A stretch of 64,000 nt of DNA from Entonaema liquescens (GCA_902805475.1 CADCSX010000002.1:2108001-2172000), one strand, 5' to 3'. Shown: positions 12,884 through 25,410, counted from the stretch's first letter. Translations and numbers: made by a program. The notes: generated from the sequence alone by a model not told the origin.

Positions 12884-14241
12884 TTATTCCAAATTTGCTA
12901 ATACAGTAGCTATGACGGTCTGTGGTGGAGGTTGGCCCAAATGAGAATATTCACCCAAATCTTCCAAGTTCTTACGTAACCACTCACGTAGCTTAGTCTT
13001 TTCGGTCGATGGCAATTCCGCTTCAGCTACCTTGAACCAATCTCTTCCATACAACTCCCAATGTGTACGAGAATCTCCCGGTTTCTTGGCGTTTTTAAGT
13101 CCATATGCTCTCCCTCGTATATACGATGACAAGTAGCGCACCGTAGAGTGAAACGTCTCGTGGGACTTGATATTATATGTATCTAGGTTGACGGGATAAC
13201 TCTTATGCTGGTCGGAATCCCAGAATTGGCGTTTCGGGAGTCGGGATCGGCTGTGACGAACCCGATAAATGGATCGAAACGAATCTTTTACACGCAAATA
13301 TACTGGATAATCGTTAGCTATCTTTTCAGTTTTGTAATGAGGATAGTCTCCTTACGTCCTCCCTCTTTGACTGTCCAATTATGCTGCGTGTTATTATCCT
13401 TCACTGCCAGTGTCTGCCAGTTCGGATGTAGATCGTCCTCCAGCTTCGCAAGAATCCACGCAAGAGCAAGGTTTCCAAGTGCGTTTCTCTTAGACCCGCC
13501 CCCGACATCATTATGATAGCCATTGAACCAGCATTGTTCTACCTTGTCGAGCTGAAATTGGTCCCCGGACCGTATCACGATTGGTAGGAAGTCACGACGT
13601 CTTTCGTGTAGAGCCAGGGCGTGGAAAATGGATTCGGTACCCCGGACACTAGAGTCAACCAGTTTGGAGAGAGGGCCTTCGACTGAGCTGACGGTATCGA
13701 ATAAGATACAAACAACGCGGTCGTCTATGGATGGATCACTGGCAGGCGTCACGTTAAGGTCGGCCAGAGGCTGAGCGTTGCCACCCTCCCATTTTTGAAA
13801 CACGCGGTCCATATGTTCGTCATGATCGTTTGGTGAAAGAATGCCTACCTTAGAGATAAGGTCTGCCACACATCGTGCTGCAAATGCGCCTCTTGAGTAG
13901 CCGATCAGATATATTTTATCATTGGCGCCCTGGTAGTGTTTACAGATGTGCTGATAAGCTAAATGAATTTGACGGTTCATTCCTAAAAGCCCTCATTAGA
14001 ACAGCTTTAAGAGGTAGGTATTGCATGAAGGAAGTATACCGGCCCCCCAAAGGATTTCACCGGGCGCTCGCAATTTGCTAGTAGTTCCTAGTCCTGGCAC
14101 GTAGATGGTTTTTACTTCCGGATCCTTGTTATTTTCGATACAACTTTTGGTTCTGAAGACATTTGTGTTTTCAGGAACTTCAATTTTACCTTCTTTTCCT
14201 GCCTCACACGTACCATCTATTGCAACAACAATACGTCTCAT
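12884..14241 (-). CDS. DUF2235 family alpha/beta hydrolase
   Basis: Three exons on the minus strand: 14241-14040, 13982-13356 and 13302-12884, with introns of 57 and 53 bp (GTATAC...TAG and GTAAGG...CAG, the second with a CTAAC branch site); 415 aa. The N-terminus RRIVVAIDGTCEAG is the DUF2235 first strand. Splicing creates GAGMNRQIHLAY, then IYLIGYSRGAFAARC with the nucleophile elbow G-Y-S-R-G, FDTVSSVE with the likely catalytic Asp, and WFNGYHNDVGGG with the likely catalytic His. DUF2235 proteins include bacterial Tle1-type phospholipase effectors and many fungal predicted lipases, some fused to NLRs. Here all three catalytic positions are kept, so it is probably active, on a lipid or ester substrate that is unknown. 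It ends beside the AT-rich block and lies divergent to the SERAC1-like gene. Confidence 0.9.
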
Positions 14242-15046
14242 TTTGACTGTTTAGTGCGAGCCGAGTTACGTTTCTTGGGTGTCTTTATTACTAAGAGAGG
14301 AGAAGTTCTATGCGTCAGGAGTGCAACTGGTTCGTTATCTAGGCGCCCCTTTACGTATCTCCTCTCTCGTGACTGGAAATTCATCTCGCGTATTCCGACC
14401 TACATATGCTGCTACCTATCAGAAGGAGGCGTTCGAAGGATGGTGGCTTAAACTAATCACGTTGTAATGTTCAACAGCCAGTGGCATCACTTTTCGAAGT
14501 GGCGGCCAGTAGTAGATAGTAGTATATCTAGTGGTGGCTTCTATAAACAGGATTCTTTACTATGTAAGGCATCACAGGCACACAGTGAGTACCTAATTAC
14601 AAACTAACAAAAGGTCAACCGAAGAAGATATATACCTAGGTAGGTATATAGCTTGGCACTTTTTCGCAATTACGTTGTTCAACTTCGTTTTATAATTGGA
14701 ACTGATTACTTAAACCTTCAAATTTGCATGTACTATACGGCGACGTAAATTCACCCTTTTCTAGTCTTATGATTCATTAAGGCTTTTGTGTTACACACCA
14801 AGTTGTTTCGCTGGAGAATGACCAAAGTTGTACATAAGCAGTAGGCTGCGTAAAGTGGCTGTCTTCAAATACCTGTTTCGACCGGTCGGCAGGGTTTCAA
14901 CTACTTTTCCTCCTCAATTCATCCCTCAAAATGATGCGAACAATCAGAAGCGCATTATGGTCTTCTTGTCGCCAAACCGAACCCAAAGCGTTTGCATCCC
15001 TTGTTATGTTTAGACATGTTTTCATTTCTAACTAGGTGCTTTCCAG
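14242..15046. promoter_or_regulatory. Shared intergenic region of the divergent hydrolase pair
   Basis: Up to 0.8 kb between the DUF2235 start (14241, minus) and the first certain exon of the SERAC1-like gene (15047, plus). It contains a TACCTAGGTAGGTA motif at about 14,634 and probably the unresolved first exon of the plus-strand gene; ATG codons at 14,931 and 14,957 are candidates. No defined operator could be recognised. Confidence 0.35.
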
Positions 15047-16709
15047 GGCGATTTTCATTCAAGAAATAAACCAAAGCTTCGAAGACACGTGGTCTCATGC
15101 GTTATTTTGGCCTCAAATAACTGAGTCATATGACTCTATTCACACGTTCGAATATGAATATTGTCCACTCCGCAAGACCAAGCCAAGACCAAAACTACAA
15201 GAAGTTATATCCGCTAGAAAACTTCAATATATCGCGAAAGAATTCCTCCAAGCCATAAAGCCTATAGCTAGTGAAACTTCCCTCTTCATTTTCGCTCATG
15301 GATTCGGGGGCTTGATTTGCGAGCAGGTACACCTTACCCCTCCCCGTCCCTTTTGTGATGATAGGCCGTTAATGGATCTAGGCTCTTGTCCTCGCAATCG
15401 GCGTGGAGGAATTTGAAGAACTAACATCCAATACCATTAGGGTCATATTGTTTGGAACGCCTCATTTTTTGGCGGGCCTAGGAGAGTGGGCAATCTTATT
15501 TGCAAAAAAGAACAAGATCAGTGCTGCATCGACCCCCCAAGAGCAAAACTGGGAAGGGTGCGCCAAAGATCTCGCTGAGATCTCTGGTATGCAGAGGAAG
15601 TTCGAGAGCCTGGTAAGTGGAAGCACTGCACTGATCTCGCTTAAAGTAGTTTGTTTCTTCTCTCTGTGCCGATCACGTACCACACAAGCATCAAGGAAAT
15701 CCACTTCATTAAAGACTCGTCTACGAGAACTCGCCGTGGCTGCATCGAAGTTACACGGGAACCTTCAAACCAGTCTGAGCAACTATCGTGAGCCATATAG
15801 AAAGACCTCGCAGAACTCAACAGATCAGGCTTCGTTTCCGACCGGACTGTCTCCTGAGTGGGCTATCCTAGCGGGCGCGAGGGTATTCCAGATCCCAAGA
15901 GACCACTATACCATAACGCACCTTCTCGAAACTGAATACATTGTTGCAGCGAATCTAATAGAGGGGCCAGACGGAAAAACGCGTTGCAAGAGTGAAGGTG
16001 AGGGTTTTGCATCGCTGAACCCATTTGGGTCCATGAGCCAGCCTACGCGAAACACAGGGGCGCCGCATTATGACCTTCAATACTGGCTTATCTCGCCTGA
16101 AAAGGTCGAACCAACAATGTTGAGAGTTGGTGACATCGTCCGCTTAGTCGATAAAAGTAATACAAACAACGGGACGAAAACGAAGTCAAGTCCCTTCTTG
16201 ATCGCACACCAAATCGAAAAGCTGCAGAGCATAGAGATTACGGCTAACGCAGTCATGAATCTATCTGACGATGGCGTAGTAGAGGTGGACAAGCGCGCTG
16301 CCCAGAAGGGGCTGTTTACAACAAGCTTCCAGGCTCTCGACCTATGGAATACATTTGCGAAGAGAAACCCTGCAAGGCTCAGTAAATTGAACTTTGGTGC
16401 TATCAATGTGGAAATGTGGGAAGCCAGCGACGCCGCACTCAATATCGCGCAGCGATATGTAAGTAACAATTCATCGTCTATTTATTTGATATTGCCATGA
16501 TCCACAATAACGATATTAACTGTGAGGTTCTATAGGGGGCGGGATCTACTCCCCAAACTAGTGACGAAAGTAACGTGCGTGTCGTCGTAGAAACATTCAA
16601 GTATACTGCAAAGGTATCAAGGAAGGAAAATATAAAACGCGATCCCAACGTTGAGAACATTTTTGCAGTAAAGGTGGCTAAATTGCGTTATGCTTCTTTT
16701 AGAAGTTAA
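15047..16709 (+). CDS. SERAC1-like hydrolase fold, catalytic motifs lost, novel C-terminal domain
   Basis: Clear exons: 15047-15326, 15382-16458 and 16536-16709; at least 509 aa, with the 5' end unresolved. The joined sequence AHGFGGLICEQALVLA followed by RVILFGTPH is the alpha/beta-hydrolase (SERAC1/DUF676-like) domain found at the N-terminus of many fungal NLRs. Homologues have G-H-S-x-G-G; here the nucleophile position is Gly (codon 15300-15302). The usual HGxxG oxyanion motif reads QEINQS. The domain end, SPEWAILAG...RDHYTI, resembles the usual catalytic-His segment. About 200 residues follow that I do not recognise (YDLQYWLISPEKVE, MLRVGDIVRLVDK, SKLNFGAINVEMW), ending RYASFRS. An alternative intron starting at 15613 is possible but leads to stops. 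It is likely a pseudoenzyme or a binding domain; a decaying gene is the alternative. Confidence 0.7.
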
Positions 16710-17518
16710 CTCTAAATAATTATCTTTGGTTTTATAGTTTTACGGCGTTGGTCACGGTTATGGGTTAAGCGTCAGGAGTTAGGAGTCAGGACTCAGGGCT
16801 CAGGAGTTAGGATCAGGAGTCAGTCACGTAGTTGTTTAGCTCCATTAGATACTTCTTTTAGTCAAGCTTTATATTCTTATATATAGTTAAGCCTTGTAAC
16901 TTGTCATGAAATTGTTGATGTCCCAGAGAACCTAAAACTTCCTTTTCTTTAATGACCTGTTTAATTTCGTGGTAGCATCTTTTAATACTAGACTATGCGA
17001 AATTAATATCGAACTGTTCATCAACTAAACGTATAATCATGATTTTATTGAATTATGCAAATGCATTTTGGTCGTGTTATTTAAATTACCTCGCTCGGGA
17101 AGCAAGCAAGATATGATTTGGGAATCTCATCTATGAGACTTACAGTTAAGACTTAAACGAACCAACGTTATTTTCACCATCATATATTACAAATTCTTCA
17201 CATCAAAAAGCCATGAACATGAGTGAGCCACATCGGTGTAGTTACCTTTCTAAAACTTATGTATGATTCTCATATTAGGTAGTATTATCAATGCCTCATG
17301 CAATGCATACCATCAAAAACCACAGTAAAATGTTTCATATTACACCATAGCTAAGTACTAATTCAACAATACAAACACCTTAAAGTAAGTAACACTCAGT
17401 TTTGCAGCGCCATCTCGCCGTAGTAAGTGGGCGGGATGAGCCTCCTAGTCCTCGGAAAAGGAGAACAGAAAATCATGGATCGTCATTATCATAAAGTCAG
17501 CCGACGCGACCGGTGTGT
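16710..17518. other. Intergenic with a short degenerate minisatellite
   Basis: No gene seen. At about 16,769-16,826 there is an irregular run of CAGGAGTTAGGA / GTCAGGACTCAGG-type units. The rest is AT-rich 3' flank of two convergent genes. Confidence 0.45.
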
Positions 17519-18523
17519 CTAATGCCGGTGCAATTTATCCTTGATCTTCTGTCCGATGCTCTTCTTGTCCTTCTTGTCGCTGTGTCCCGACGCGTCAGCA
17601 TCTGCATCATCTTTGTTGCCGTTTGCGCCGCCGCCGGGGTGAATGCCCTTCTCCTCTAGTAGACCTAGTTTCCCGTTAGTTATTTCTCCTTTTTGTAGCT
17701 TGATCATATGGGTATGTAGGCGAATTAAAAACTTACGGTCAGCTTCCCTACCGGCCCCTGGCTTCGTGGCGTCAAAGTCCCCTCCGTCAGCTTGTAGACC
17801 GCTGCTCTTGATATACTGCTCCCCGGTACCTTCGCCAGTACTCTTGGCATTCGGGCCATCTTCATCCTCGTCCGCTCGTCCGCTGCTCTTACTCACGCCC
17901 TCGGCAGGAGCGTCTTCGCCGGGGAGAGGCTTAGTCTCGTCCTTCTCTATTTTCCCCGCGTCGCCGCCATGTTCGCGGGCAACTTCGTCTAGAGGCTTAG
18001 GTCCAGGGCCGTCTAGCTTCTGGGCCTCGTTGGGACCGCCCTCGGTGTCGTCAACGTCTGTAGGCGCGGACTTGGGGTTTGTCTTTGGGTCCTCTGGGCT
18101 TCTAACGTCGTTCTGGGCTTTGGTTGTGTCGTCAGGTGTGCTCTTTGCCTTTAGTTCTGTGGACGGGTTATCCGGTGTGTCCTTTGCTTCCGCCGCGGTG
18201 CCCGTCTCCTTCGCGAATTGGGCGTCCTTGGTGTGCTCCGTTGATCCGTTGGTCTCCCCGTTAGTCTGGCCGTTTGTGTGGCCGTTGGCCTCTTTACCTT
18301 GGCGGCTTGAGCTTCGGGATCCTCTATATTAGACTCCTGTGTTAGCTTCCTGATTGATATTGTGATTACGTTCTGGAGGAACAATACCAATATTACCGGC
18401 GTCATACGGTTCGCCTTTCGAGGTGTCGCCAGTCTGGCCCGAGATAGGCTCCGGGCCGTTTTGCTTATTCTCACCCCAGACAGCCTTGACAGCTGCAGAA
18501 GCTACGCTGTTTACGGTCTCCAT
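17519..18523 (-). CDS. Small hydrophilic stress-type protein of unknown function
   Basis: Minus strand; ATG at 18523, stop at 17519. Exon 1 (18523-18388) encodes METVNSVASAAVKAVWGE...ISGQTGDTSKGEPYDAGNI, a start shared by an abundant family of Pezizomycotina proteins often mislabelled as glycine-rich cell-wall proteins. A middle exon of Asn/Thr/Gly/Asp/Lys-rich disordered sequence ends at 17737. The last intron (17736-17665, GTAAGT...CTAAC...TAG) joins GAGREAD to RLLEEKGIHPGG, followed by a Lys-rich tail ending KDKLHRH. The first intron has two readings: acceptor at about 18298, intact frame, ~280 aa; or the better-formed acceptor at 18324, which gives IEDPEAQAAK but then needs one extra G in the GG run at 18297-18298. 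It has no enzyme motif and is hydrophilin-like in composition. Confidence 0.75.
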
Positions 18524-20165
18524 GGTGAATTGGATCTTGAAGTAATATGCTAGACTAAGTATGTATTTAGGAAAATAAGGGATCTAATGTAGTATGCTTG
18601 GCAATTAAGAAAGATGGAATTTTATTTATATGTTTTAGGTCGCAAAAGGTCTTGGAAATCTGGGGAATTAGGAACAGCCAAGCCCGGAGGGTACCTAGGT
18701 CTTTAAGGTAGCATTATATGGATATTTGCTACATAGACTATGGTAAGGTAGAGTGGATTTCGTCTCTGACGTCTTTCATGATGGCGTACGACCGCTTCCC
18801 TGTCAGGGAAGGATAACCCGCTTAATACGGCAAGGGAAACGCACAAAGAAGTTCCTTGCAAGGTCCGTATTCTTTCCTTCTGACGAGAATATGTGGCTTG
18901 ACGACATCAAGCAAAAGCTGGGATTGAGGCTTCGTATTGGTTGCCACTTACCTATATACTGACCTATACGCTGACTTATACGTAAGAGCCACGTGCCACA
19001 GCCAAGTAGATATCAAGATATCAAGGTGTCGTTTTGATCTCGATCTAGAGAAGAGGATTCTAAGAAAGGTTTCTGGCCAATGAGGATAGACTCGACAATC
19101 AATTCGGTTACTTCGACGCATGATGAATGGTCAAAGAATGATATGCGTATATCTAGGACGGGTCTAGGCTAGGCGGGGGGAGGAATAGATAGACGATGAC
19201 GTTGGTGGGGTTCAATATGCCTTGACGTCATTGTGTTCCCCAACTCGGAGCCGCTCTGAGCTTTTTGAGCTGTAGCGCAAGAAGCTCGCAAGCAAGCAGG
19301 CAAGTTACCTTTATTTGACTTGTTTTGAATGCATACAATAATAAGAGATGTCCCTCCTATGTCGTCTCGTTTTTAATTTGTAATATATTCCTAGAATGAC
19401 GAATATCGTCCGAAGGAATAATGCCGTTATAACCGAATGGGATTCTCAAAATACCGATAGTAACCTTGGTGAAGGATATACTCATTCTTGTTGTTGTTGT
19501 TGTTGTTGTTGTTGTATTACTTACTTACTACCTAACTGATAGAGCTGTAATCATTATGGCCGAGTATGAGATTTGCGAGCATGAGCGTATGAACTCAATC
19601 ATCGATGATTAGTCACCTAAAAGTCTAGTATAATTAGTAGTTTGTCTTCTCTCCCCTAGTGCTTACCTAGGTACACAAGGTTCAATCTTTTATTCACATG
19701 ATTATACCTAGAAGAGCACATGCTGAAGCCCCAGGCTGAGCCACTTTTCATTTTCTAAACTCTACTGGAATAAATTCATGATAAAATAATATTAGTTCGT
19801 AAACGAGGTTGAACATGGTCATTCGATATAGTTACTATGTATTAGCCATAACTGTTGTTATTATGAAGCCTCAACGTTTGAGGGTCTTGTACGTGTAGTG
19901 GAGAGGGAATCAGGACCCCGACATTGCGCATGTGCGTAAGGCATTGGCTCAACGTTTTCTATTGGTTTGGTCTTGTGATGTCGTCTTGTGATTTGCAACA
20001 CAACGCAGACAACGCAGATAGCCCCAGCCTCACTGACCTCCATCTTATCTCCTAAGTAGCTGCCTAGATCTATTCCATGATTAGATTCTTCTATTTTACC
20101 CCCAGGTTCGGGAATGTATACTATTCCAATTATGCATCTCGACTTACGGCTCAAACGAAGCTTGG
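18524..20165. other. Intergenic with a TTG microsatellite
   Basis: No convincing gene. A (TTG)9 run lies at about 19,488-19,514. The minus-strand open frame at 19,861-20,154 has no ATG start and no domain character. The final few hundred bases are probably the promoter of the esterase gene at 20166. Confidence 0.45.
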
Positions 20166-21464
20166 ATGAAGCCTAGCTTCGCCATGCGCCCGGTTACTCT
20201 ACTTACATTAATTGCTTCCTTCGGGGCTGTTTCTGGTCGCGTACTTCAACAACATCGTCTAATCGCCCCGGAGGGTCAATATGTACTCGGAAACGGTGCG
20301 TCACACCATCGACGACCACCAATTTATACCCCCTTAGTCTCACCTGAGGGTATTAGTCCAGTAGCCGGCTTCATTGCCTTGGGCGATTCTTATAGCGCTG
20401 GAATTGGCACCGGTGTCGATGGAAAGGAGGATGACTGTAGGCATGGCTTGGGTGCTCATGCCGTTTTGATTGCTTCCGATTTGTTGGCTGGTCAAGGTGG
20501 ACAGAATTCTACGGCCTTTCAATTTCTATCATGTACAGGAGCCACGACCCGAGAGATCTTATCCAGTAGCGACGGGAGTCACGATAGCCAGATCGACGCC
20601 TTCGATACTTCGCTACCGGCTGACTTTGCGCTATTATCGATCGGCGGGAATGACCTTGGCTTTTTTGACGTAATGAATGCATGTGTATTTCGCTTCTACA
20701 ACTTCTACTCTGGTACCTGCGAGGCCGCGCTCAAGAACGCAAAAGACCAGATTGAGGGCGATGGATTCCAACGCCGTTTGGAGATCATCATTATAGAAAT
20801 CCTAGATAGGGTCCGTTGGGAGAAGAAGGAATCGTTTACCATTACGGTCACGGGATACGCCCGGTTCTTTAACGATGTCACCGACGACTGCGATGAGATG
20901 AGCTTTGGCGTCTGGTGGAACGGACCGAAGCTGAAGAAAGACCTGAGGATCCAGATGAATGCAATGGTACTCACGGTCAACGCCAAGATCCGCGAGACTA
21001 TCAAAACGATAAACTCGCACTTTACCAAAGATAAGGTCATATTTATTGATTATGACAGGGGGTTCGATGGTCATCGGTTCTGCGAGGAGGGTGTGAAAGA
21101 GCCTGACTACCACCGCAAAGATACGTGGTTTTTCCTCGTAGGCGGTCCAGACAACGCCAGAAATGGAACCCGACCGAATCACCTTTCTGACATCCAGACT
21201 TTGCCCCCAACGTCAGCTCTGGTTGACCCATCATCGTGTCTCGAACCTGCGCAAGCATCTGGGGATTGGGGCCGATTGGCTTTGTGCTATATGGCCATGG
21301 CGAAGCATCGAGACCCAAGCTTACAGCTTGCCCGCGGAGACTTGGTTGCTGAGAATTCGATGTGGTATGTCCCAACATATTACGGCAAGACGTTCCATCC
21401 TAGGTCTCTTGGCCACGAGACCATAAGGAACAAAATTTATGAGGTATGGCAAACCCTAGAATAG
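20166..21464 (+). CDS. Secreted SGNH/GDSL-type esterase or lipase
   Basis: A single uninterrupted exon of 432 aa. An N-terminal signal peptide is likely (hydrophobic VTLLTLIASFGAVSG, about residues 9-24). SGNH blocks are visible in order: block I GDSYSAG at 73-79 with catalytic Ser75, block III GGND at 160-163 with the oxyanion Asn, and a C-terminal block V, FHPRSLGHE, near 415 with the catalytic His. The family cleaves esters (lipids, acetylated sugars, polyketide or plant wall esters); the substrate is not evident. Length is usual for fungal members of this secreted group. The neighbouring genes give no pathway context. Confidence 0.9.
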   Translation: MKPSFAMRPVTLLTLIASFGAVSGRVLQQHRLIAPEGQYVLGNGASHHRRPPIYTPLVSPEGISPVAGFIALGDSYSAGIGTGVDGKEDDCRHGLGAHAVLIASDLLAGQGGQNSTAFQFLSCTGATTREILSSSDGSHDSQIDAFDTSLPADFALLSIGGNDLGFFDVMNACVFRFYNFYSGTCEAALKNAKDQIEGDGFQRRLEIIIIEILDRVRWEKKESFTITVTGYARFFNDVTDDCDEMSFGVWWNGPKLKKDLRIQMNAMVLTVNAKIRETIKTINSHFTKDKVIFIDYDRGFDGHRFCEEGVKEPDYHRKDTWFFLVGGPDNARNGTRPNHLSDIQTLPPTSALVDPSSCLEPAQASGDWGRLALCYMAMAKHRDPSLQLARGDLVAENSMWYVPTYYGKTFHPRSLGHETIRNKIYEVWQTLE

Positions 21465-24400
21465 TTGGCTGGCTTAGCATCTTGTTCCCAATATTAAGAT
21501 GTGAAGTACCAAGTCTTCACGCTGACGGGAACGTACATACCTCCTACACCACGTCTCGTGGAGTTTCTTCGAGGATGATGACGCCCCTTCGTGGTTGCTT
21601 TCTGAGATGTTACCATCTGAGCTACTAGCTCGTCTGATTGTATATCTGTATAGCTGGGTAGTCCGACTTGATAGTCTCTTATTGCCCTATACCCCTTGTA
21701 GTCTGGTCTTTATTTATAGCACATGGTGGCCAGAAAGGTCTATTAGGCTCACTACATCATTTTTCTGAGAAGGAGACATAATAACCAAAGTTGCTTGTGC
21801 CAATGTAGCCAATGAGTATCGTTTGTTTTAAGAGTCTCTAGAATAATGTCTTGAATCGTCTCATCAGACAGAATATATCTAACATATGTCAACCAACATC
21901 CTTTCAAAGATTGAGTGAGTTTGTAGCAATAATCGTGTATTAGCTGAGTAACTGAACCCCTTTCACGAAAAGGGGCCGCCGGTATGCAGACTTTCGCAAA
22001 TGTCTCCACCGAACGATAGGCTATTCGAAGGATAGGCCAAGAGAGCAACAGCTTAGAAACATGGACCCAAAATCTGGCCTGTAAATCCTTCAATTCCTCC
22101 AAGCAGCCGTCAGAATGCTACCAATCTGCCAACATGTTGATAATAGGGGTTTGGCCGAAACAAAAATGAATTCATTGTATTCGGCCTCAGATGACCGGAC
22201 CAATACTAGCCCAGATCGGCGACAAGTTTCCTCGACTTGATCGATGAAGAACTGCGTATTGGAAAACCGGTGACTCTATCATCTGATCGTATCCTTATTT
22301 CCAGTCGTTCACGTTGGGCGTCATCGACGCCCAGCGTGAGCCTTGCCTGACCTACTAACACGTCCTTTGGCCTCTCATGGCTCAGTAAGTTCGCGCGCCA
22401 AATTTTGATAGCGCGAATGGCGCCGACGCGCAATTTGGGGGTTTGTCTCTCGTCAGCGCAAGAGGAGCGAGCGAGTGGTAATTGCGCGTTCCCAGCCTGG
22501 GCTGGCTGGCTGGCTGGCTAGCTGGTTCTCGAGGCTAGGGCTGCCTAGGGCTGCTAGGACTGACTACCCTATGCTTCACCGTCTATCCTAGCTGACACTT
22601 CGTGGTATTCCCGGGTGAAGGGTATGGCCTGATGATTACTGGGGAATGCTTACAGACAACTGTTCGCGCGTAGGCTCGTGGGTTGTTCTTTAGCTAGGTA
22701 GCTCTCATAGCACGGCCTAGTATGACCAGGCATCTCACAGACGAGGACGGTCCTGGGGTCTCGACCAGTCCGATGGCGGCCACGGGCCTGGAATTCCCGT
22801 GTTTCATAATTTATCGCAACCTCGTAAGGCGGTTTGGAAAAAAAAACGCGATATCGTCACGTCATAGTTTGTTAGTTCCATCGGCCTCGTTCGCTTAGCG
22901 TGTCGTTCCTCGAAGTTATTCCCAACATTTTCTTAACTTGAATAACAATTGTACGTATTGGGTGAGGCCTCGCACTATAGTCTATACTATACCGTCTGCA
23001 CTATACCATTTGCACTTTCGGACTCAATGCGATGACTGTACTGACGCGGCACGCAGTTCGTAGTCGGTTGACCTGCCTAATTGGGGGTTAATGGGAAGCG
23101 AGTAAAGCAGGGGTACGCGATCGAACTCCAAAGGCGGAGCGCGAATCAACGGTGAACTTGGAAGATATCATTTTTTAGTCTGATAGCGTATGTCTTATAA
23201 GTAGTATGATATTATAGTATTATAGCAGTAGGACTCTAGAGAGCACGATGTATATGGTATATGATCAAAATTGGTATGGTACGACTCTGGAAAAATACAA
23301 TTCCTGCCAATGGAAGATCGCGAAAAGGGTCATGGATAGTTTTACATAGTAGATCGCCGTGCTGTTGCTGACCGAAGTGGCGACGATAAGCCTTTACGGA
23401 TACGGCCCCATACCGGGAACTGAACTGAACTCTACCTCTGCTAAGAAATATTCTGCAGTGGCTTTCCATCCCGGCAGCCGCCCGGCTTATGTGGTTCAAT
23501 GCCCGGGACTGGCTCGTTTAATTAATTAAGCCAGAAAGAGAAAGGGCACGATGAGTTGTACAATACCATACCTTACCCGTGACGATGCATGGGTTAGACG
23601 AGTACGTGAGATATTGCACTTTTTCTGCTGCAAGTTTTAATGACAATGTTTTAAAGCTGCTTGGGAATAAGTGATTCGGATTCACGTAGCTCGTATCTAC
23701 ATACATCCGTGTAAGGTAGTACATCGTGTAGTACACATGTACAAAATAGTTTAATTAAAAAAAAAAAAAGTTGAGTCAGATCGCAGACGGCAAGGCTTTA
23801 GTCTAAGATGGGCCTAAGGGCGATCGCCGGAATTACACTAGGAATGGAGTTTAATGGGGAGGGGACCCAGCTGTCAGGTCATGATATCATGGCTCATTTG
23901 TATTCTTGGTTTATTCTTGGGTTTTACTAGTTCGGGGTGTATCAAGATGGCGCCGGCAGATGTGGAAGTGGAATTCCAAGGTGCTAAGGACGGGATCAAT
24001 ATTCGAAAATGTCCATACCAGCTTTGCCAGCTTCGCCAGCTTCTTACCCCCTTTTCGTAATACGAACCGGACTTTCGGGTTAGAAAGCAAGTATTTTAAA
24101 CGGCTAAAAGTTGAGAAAGGGTCCATTTTTTGATTGCTAAGACAGATATCTAGGGAATTGGTGCATTCGATATTGAATTCCTTGCTTTACATAGTGCTAT
24201 TTTATTTTACATTTGGTACAATTGATTCGGTACCTGTCTAAATAATTTTAGTATTGATCTTTAGCATGTATAGTTTATAGTTGCGCGTACCTTACCTAGC
24301 ATCCACCCATTAAGTCAGTAGGTCAGGTACCCGATATAGCATAGGATAAGACAAGGTTCGAAATGGATTACCATAATTGGAAAGATACATTGCATTATGT

Positions 24401-24692
24401 AGCTCTTATGCAGCGACGCGCATAATTAACCTTTTATGGCTTTGCCAAGGTGGTATGAAGTTAAAGGTTGCGTATTGATTGGTTAGACGCGCTCCTTAGG
24501 CATAACAAAGGAGAAGTCGCGGTGACGCGCCCTCGCGTTCCAATCATTTCTCTTCATCTTTTCAATCCTCAAACACTTTGCAGCACCTACGCGCGACCTT
24601 GGTGACCAATCATTTTCAATTTGTCTCGCCAATTTTAAACACTCGTACCATTTTCAGCTATCATTCTACACAGTCACAAAGTCATTACAGTT

Positions 24693-24720
24693 TACGGTCT
24701 ACGGTCTACGGTCTACGGTC
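24693..24720. repeat. TACGGTC heptamer x4
   Basis: Four perfect head-to-tail copies of a 7 bp unit, followed by a diverged fifth (TACAGTT). It is noncoding here. Confidence 0.9.
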
Positions 24721-25410
24721 TACAGTTGAGAAATCTGAAGAATTTTGGATTTTGGGGGGGAGGGAATAAACCGGTGCGACGCGGCCCTTTCTCAAGTCCG
24801 AGTCCCCAAGATTCAAACGTTCCCAACGTTACCTTTTAGGTTGTTTGCTTCGCATTCCTGGGGTCGATTTTACTCCGCCTTTTCTCATCAATAGGTCGTC
24901 ATAATTACAACCTATCGATTATCTGATATCTTTCTTGACATCTTGAATACTATAACGGTAAACAACTTTAGACAACCTCTTCAAACACCATCCAAACAAA
25001 CAGAGATCTTCGCACAATTACGAACATATCGTTCGCAATCCATCCTAACACAGCCCATCTCAATTGGATAAGGGTTTGCAGGCAGAGGCAGAAGAAGAAC
25101 AAGAAGAAAGAAAAAGACAGGGTTTAGTCCTGCTTTCGAGACCGCATTCACTATCAAACTGGCCAACCATAGCACGTGCAGAAGCACATCTTTCAATTCC
25201 CCCCCACTCCGTAGAAACTAGGATTCGGTCGACATTCGCTTGACATTCCTTGACATACCTTGCAAGTTGGTCTATTGGTCTAGTTGGTCCCAGTTGGTCT
25301 GGCAAAAGCCTAACCTGGCAAGTTCTTGTTTAAAACAAACCTTGTTAGCACTTGCCATGGTCGTGTCAGCCCACGACGCTATCATCCAATCCTATCCTGC
25401 ATTTTACCTC

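Noticed and set aside
19861..20154. Minus-strand frame divergent to the esterase gene
   Set aside because: No ATG at its start and no domain; likely promoter sequence.
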